This document shows positions 21,105 through 23,046 of a stretch of DNA of 23,046 bases, in pieces. The stretch is from a virus. Where the stretch lies: the IMG/VR virus record IMGVR_UViG_3300009149_000298, positions 1 to 23,046 of that record. One strand, given 5' to 3'. Under the pieces are notes generated by a model. It had not been told where the DNA came from, ran no database searches, and was given only the letters and a program-made list of their open reading frames with translations. A program made the translations under genes and the position numbers. Position 1 is the first letter of the stretch. Each line of letters starts with the position of its first letter.

Positions 21105-22084
21105 TGAAAATTAACTTAATTATTGATGGAAATTATATTTTAAATAAAAACGTTTTCACATTACATAAATACAATGTTCTTTTTGGAGAATTACACGAAT
21201 CACTAGAAAAATCAGTGAATAACTTTAAATCCCTACACTTTTTCGATAATATATTCTTCGTTAGCGATAGCGGAACTTCTTGGAGAAAGAATCTTTATTC
21301 TGAATACAAAGCTCAGAGATCTAAATCTAGTGATATAGATTGGGATTTCGTATATACAGCTTACAAAGAATTTAAATCCGATTTACCACCCAACATAACA
21401 TTATTAGAAGAAACATATATAGAGGGAGATGATTGGATATCACAGATAGTCTTGGAGAGTAATAAAGAAGGTTATGCCAATGTCATAATATCAAATGATT
21501 ATGACATCAAACAATTAGTTAGGTTTTCTACCTCACCATTGTATATAAATATAATGAGTAATGAAATGTTCAATAGTGAGAAGGTATTCTTACCCAAGAA
21601 CTACGAACTATTTATGCAGAAATTGATGGAAAAGTCCAACGAGGTAGATTTATTCGAGTTATCCACTGATTCAGAAACACTAGCTTTCTTCAAAAGATTC
21701 ATAGAGAGAAGAGATCCCCATTTAGTAGATGATAAAGAAGTATTGATTACTAAGATAATATCTGGTGATAAATCTGATAACATAAAATCTTCTTATGAAA
21801 AACCTACAAGTACTGGCAAGATGCGTGGGATTGGCGAAGCTGGATCTAAGAAGATATATGATAAGTATCAGGAAGAGTTCGGGGATTTAGATTTAAATGA
21901 TGAAGATCTGTATGATAATATAGCTGACCTTATATGTGAATATAAGAAAGCTTCATATCAAGAGATAAATTTAATAAAGAAAAACCTATCTGATAATATG
22001 CAACTAATAAGTCTATTCGATATTCCAGATCACATTAAAGATCAAATGGATAAAATTTTATCAAATAAATTTAAAACTATTTAA
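21104..22084 (+). CDS. 5'-3' exonuclease / RNase H of the T4 rnh (FEN) family
   Basis: A 326-aa flap-endonuclease-family nuclease, close in size to T4 RNase H (305 aa, known), which removes RNA primers and flaps in replication. The metal-binding carboxylates are visible in order: D8 in LIIDGNY, VSDSGTSWRKNLYSEYKAQR with the conserved Arg/Lys, IEGDDWIS, VIISNDYDIKQLV, and ISGDKSDNI. The helix-3-turn-helix DNA-binding element GIGEAGSKKIYDKY follows. The C-terminal part is helical. It overlaps the upstream stop by one base and lies near DHFR, in a replication and nucleotide-metabolism stretch. Confidence 0.88.
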   Translation: MKINLIIDGNYILNKNVFTLHKYNVLFGELHESLEKSVNNFKSLHFFDNIFFVSDSGTSWRKNLYSEYKAQRSKSSDIDWDFVYTAYKEFKSDLPPNITLLEETYIEGDDWISQIVLESNKEGYANVIISNDYDIKQLVRFSTSPLYINIMSNEMFNSEKVFLPKNYELFMQKLMEKSNEVDLFELSTDSETLAFFKRFIERRDPHLVDDKEVLITKIISGDKSDNIKSSYEKPTSTGKMRGIGEAGSKKIYDKYQEEFGDLDLNDEDLYDNIADLICEYKKASYQEINLIKKNLSDNMQLISLFDIPDHIKDQMDKILSNKFKTI

Positions 22085-22105
22085 TATAAAATAAATAAAT
22101 AGAAT

Positions 22106-22501
22106 ATGGACATAAATTATTATTTACAAGAATTGTATGATAAAATTAGATGGGGGGATATTGTCTATAAAGGAAGAACTGGTAATTCCTACTATTTATG
22201 TAGTGATAAACAAGAGGTCTGTTATAGTATATTATTGGAGTCTATATCAGTAGCAGAATTTAACAATAATGGAAAGAAATGGATTCTTTACTTAGATAAA
22301 AGTAACCTTAACCATTCAGAATTTGATGAATATTTATTCAATTCAATTTTTGAAATAATTATTGAAATTATAGCAACGGAAAAAGAGGTAGATAGATTGG
22401 AGTCAGAAATGAGATCCAATGTCTTATCCGAAAATTTCGAAACCGCATCTAAATATAGAGATGTGATTAATAATATTAAATTAATACTAAATAAATTATA
22501 A
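22106..22501 (+). CDS. Hypothetical protein with a C-terminal UVR motif
   Basis: A 131-aa protein whose last ~35 residues match the UVR helical hairpin: RLESEMRSNVLSENFETASK followed by YRDVINNI. Compare LExxMxxA...dFExAAxxRDxI in UvrB, UvrC, McsA and ClpC (known). UVR motifs mediate protein-protein contacts, for example UvrB-UvrC or McsA-McsB/ClpC. The N-terminal ~95 residues form a beta-rich unknown domain (IVYKGRTGNSYYLC ... GKKWILYLDKSNLN). There are no catalytic motifs. It lies between the exonuclease and DHFR genes, 21 and 3 bases away. A role in repair or as an adaptor is possible. Confidence 0.7.
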   Translation: MDINYYLQELYDKIRWGDIVYKGRTGNSYYLCSDKQEVCYSILLESISVAEFNNNGKKWILYLDKSNLNHSEFDEYLFNSIFEIIIEIIATEKEVDRLESEMRSNVLSENFETASKYRDVINNIKLILNKL

Positions 22502-22504
22502 AAT

Positions 22505-22990
22505 ATGATATCAATTATTGTAGCATCATCAGAAAATAACGTCATAGGAAATGATAATAAATTAGTTTGGAAACTACCAAATGATCTTAAAAGATTTAAA
22601 GAAATTACGAGTGATAATACTGTGATTATGGGAAGAAAAACTTACGAATCAATTGGGAAACCACTACCGAATAGGTTAAATATAGTTATATCCAGAAGTA
22701 AGATAGGAATTCCAGGAGCCATTGTAGTTGGTAGTGTAGAAGAAGCTATAAAGAAATCACCAATCAATAGAGAAATATTTATAATTGGTGGTTCTCAGAT
22801 ATACAATTCATCCATTAAATATGTTAATAATATATACTTAACTAAAGTACATTCAGAATTTGATGGTGATTCATTTTTCTACAGTGAAGAAGATTTAGAA
22901 TCCATGGGATTTAAAGAAGTTGATAGGGTTGAGAATCCATCTGATGATCAGAATGAATTCCCACACACCTATATATCATATAGAAAATAA
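22505..22990 (+). CDS. Dihydrofolate reductase
   Basis: A 161-aa complete DHFR that reduces dihydrofolate with NADPH, supporting phage dTMP synthesis; T4 encodes one too (frd). The family pattern is continuous: SIIVASSENNVIGNDNKL, then VWKLPNDLKRFKEIT with the catalytic acid (D in LPNDL), VIMGRKTYESIG (NADPH site), PLPNRLNIVISR, and IFIIGGSQIY. It starts three bases after the preceding stop, so it is part of that unit. No thymidylate synthase is in the window. It is convergent with the partial gene at the right edge. Confidence 0.93.
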   Translation: MISIIVASSENNVIGNDNKLVWKLPNDLKRFKEITSDNTVIMGRKTYESIGKPLPNRLNIVISRSKIGIPGAIVVGSVEEAIKKSPINREIFIIGGSQIYNSSIKYVNNIYLTKVHSEFDGDSFFYSEEDLESMGFKEVDRVENPSDDQNEFPHTYISYRK

Positions 22991-22992
22991 TA

Positions 22993-23046
22993 TTACCCAT
23001 TCAAGTTATCTAAATCCTTATAGATAGCATCCAATATTGTTTCCAC
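22993..23046 (-). CDS. C-terminal end of a minus-strand gene (partial)
   Basis: On the minus strand an open frame enters from the window edge, encodes ETILDAIYKDLDNLNG and stops at TAA (complement of 22993-22995). The peptide looks like a normal helical C-terminus and the gap to DHFR is two bases. It is too short to identify, and could be chance. Confidence 0.35.
   Translation of the reverse strand: METILDAIYKDLDNLNG

Noticed and set aside
1-23046. tRNA genes, CRISPR arrays, insertion sequences and an RNase P RNA
   Set aside because: Intergenic gaps are short and filled by promoters and terminators. I saw no cloverleaf-like GC-richer segment, no regularly spaced repeats, no transposase and no room for an RNase P RNA. 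This is by eye; a tRNA and Rfam scan would settle it.

Overview
The window is a strongly AT-rich segment of a large, T4-like (contractile-tailed) bacteriophage genome. Tail sheath, tail tube and baseplate-type genes sit beside T4-style replication genes: a 5'-3' exonuclease/RNase H, a possible gp62-like clamp-loader subunit, and DHFR. Three things point to a Bacteroidota host (Flavobacterium/Bacteroides-like). Start codons mostly lack Shine-Dalgarno sequences. Several intergenic regions carry the Bacteroidota sigma-A signature TTTG-N19-TAnnTTTG. The NusG and RnpA homologues read like Bacteroidota versions. The lipoprotein has a Ser-Cys lipobox, which also fits.

Layout. 1-360 (minus): truncated hypothetical gene with a very good host-type promoter. 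529-9956 (mostly plus): virion module with an enlarged tail sheath, a homing-endonuclease-like gene inserted between sheath and tube, the tail tube, a possibly frameshifted mini-gene, a baseplate-like zinc protein overlapped by a small gene, and two further genes. 10004-11327: a polymerase-X-like nucleotidyltransferase followed by an RNase P protein subunit. 11378-12109 (minus): two small genes, one with an N-terminus like the T4 capsid-targeting peptide. 12203-12955: second baseplate-like protein. 12939-14277 (minus): minimal RNA ligase plus two small unknowns. 14383-15720 (plus): unknown, clamp-loader-like and NusG. 15874-19667: PrkA kinase/AAA+ protein and its VWA partner YeaH/DUF444, separated by a small minus-strand gene. 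19725-22990: lipoprotein, four small unknowns (one with a UVR motif), 5' exonuclease and DHFR. A minus-strand gene enters at the right edge.

How it fits together. Virion genes tend to have an AT-only TTTAATATATA/TTTTATATATA element about 20-40 bases upstream (candidate late promoter), whereas several non-virion genes have host-like sigma-A promoters. Most transcription units end in strong hairpin/T-tract terminators, several of them bidirectional between convergent genes. The phage carries its own versions of host RNA-handling and regulatory functions (RnpA, RNA ligase, NusG, PrkA/YeaH).

The most unexpected pattern is a short C-terminal motif, roughly I-R-E-[KQH]-R-[FL]-x-x-[LIF]-[LF]. Six otherwise dissimilar small proteins spread over 12.7 kb share it. 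Different codons encode it each time, so it is conserved as peptide and not as a DNA repeat.
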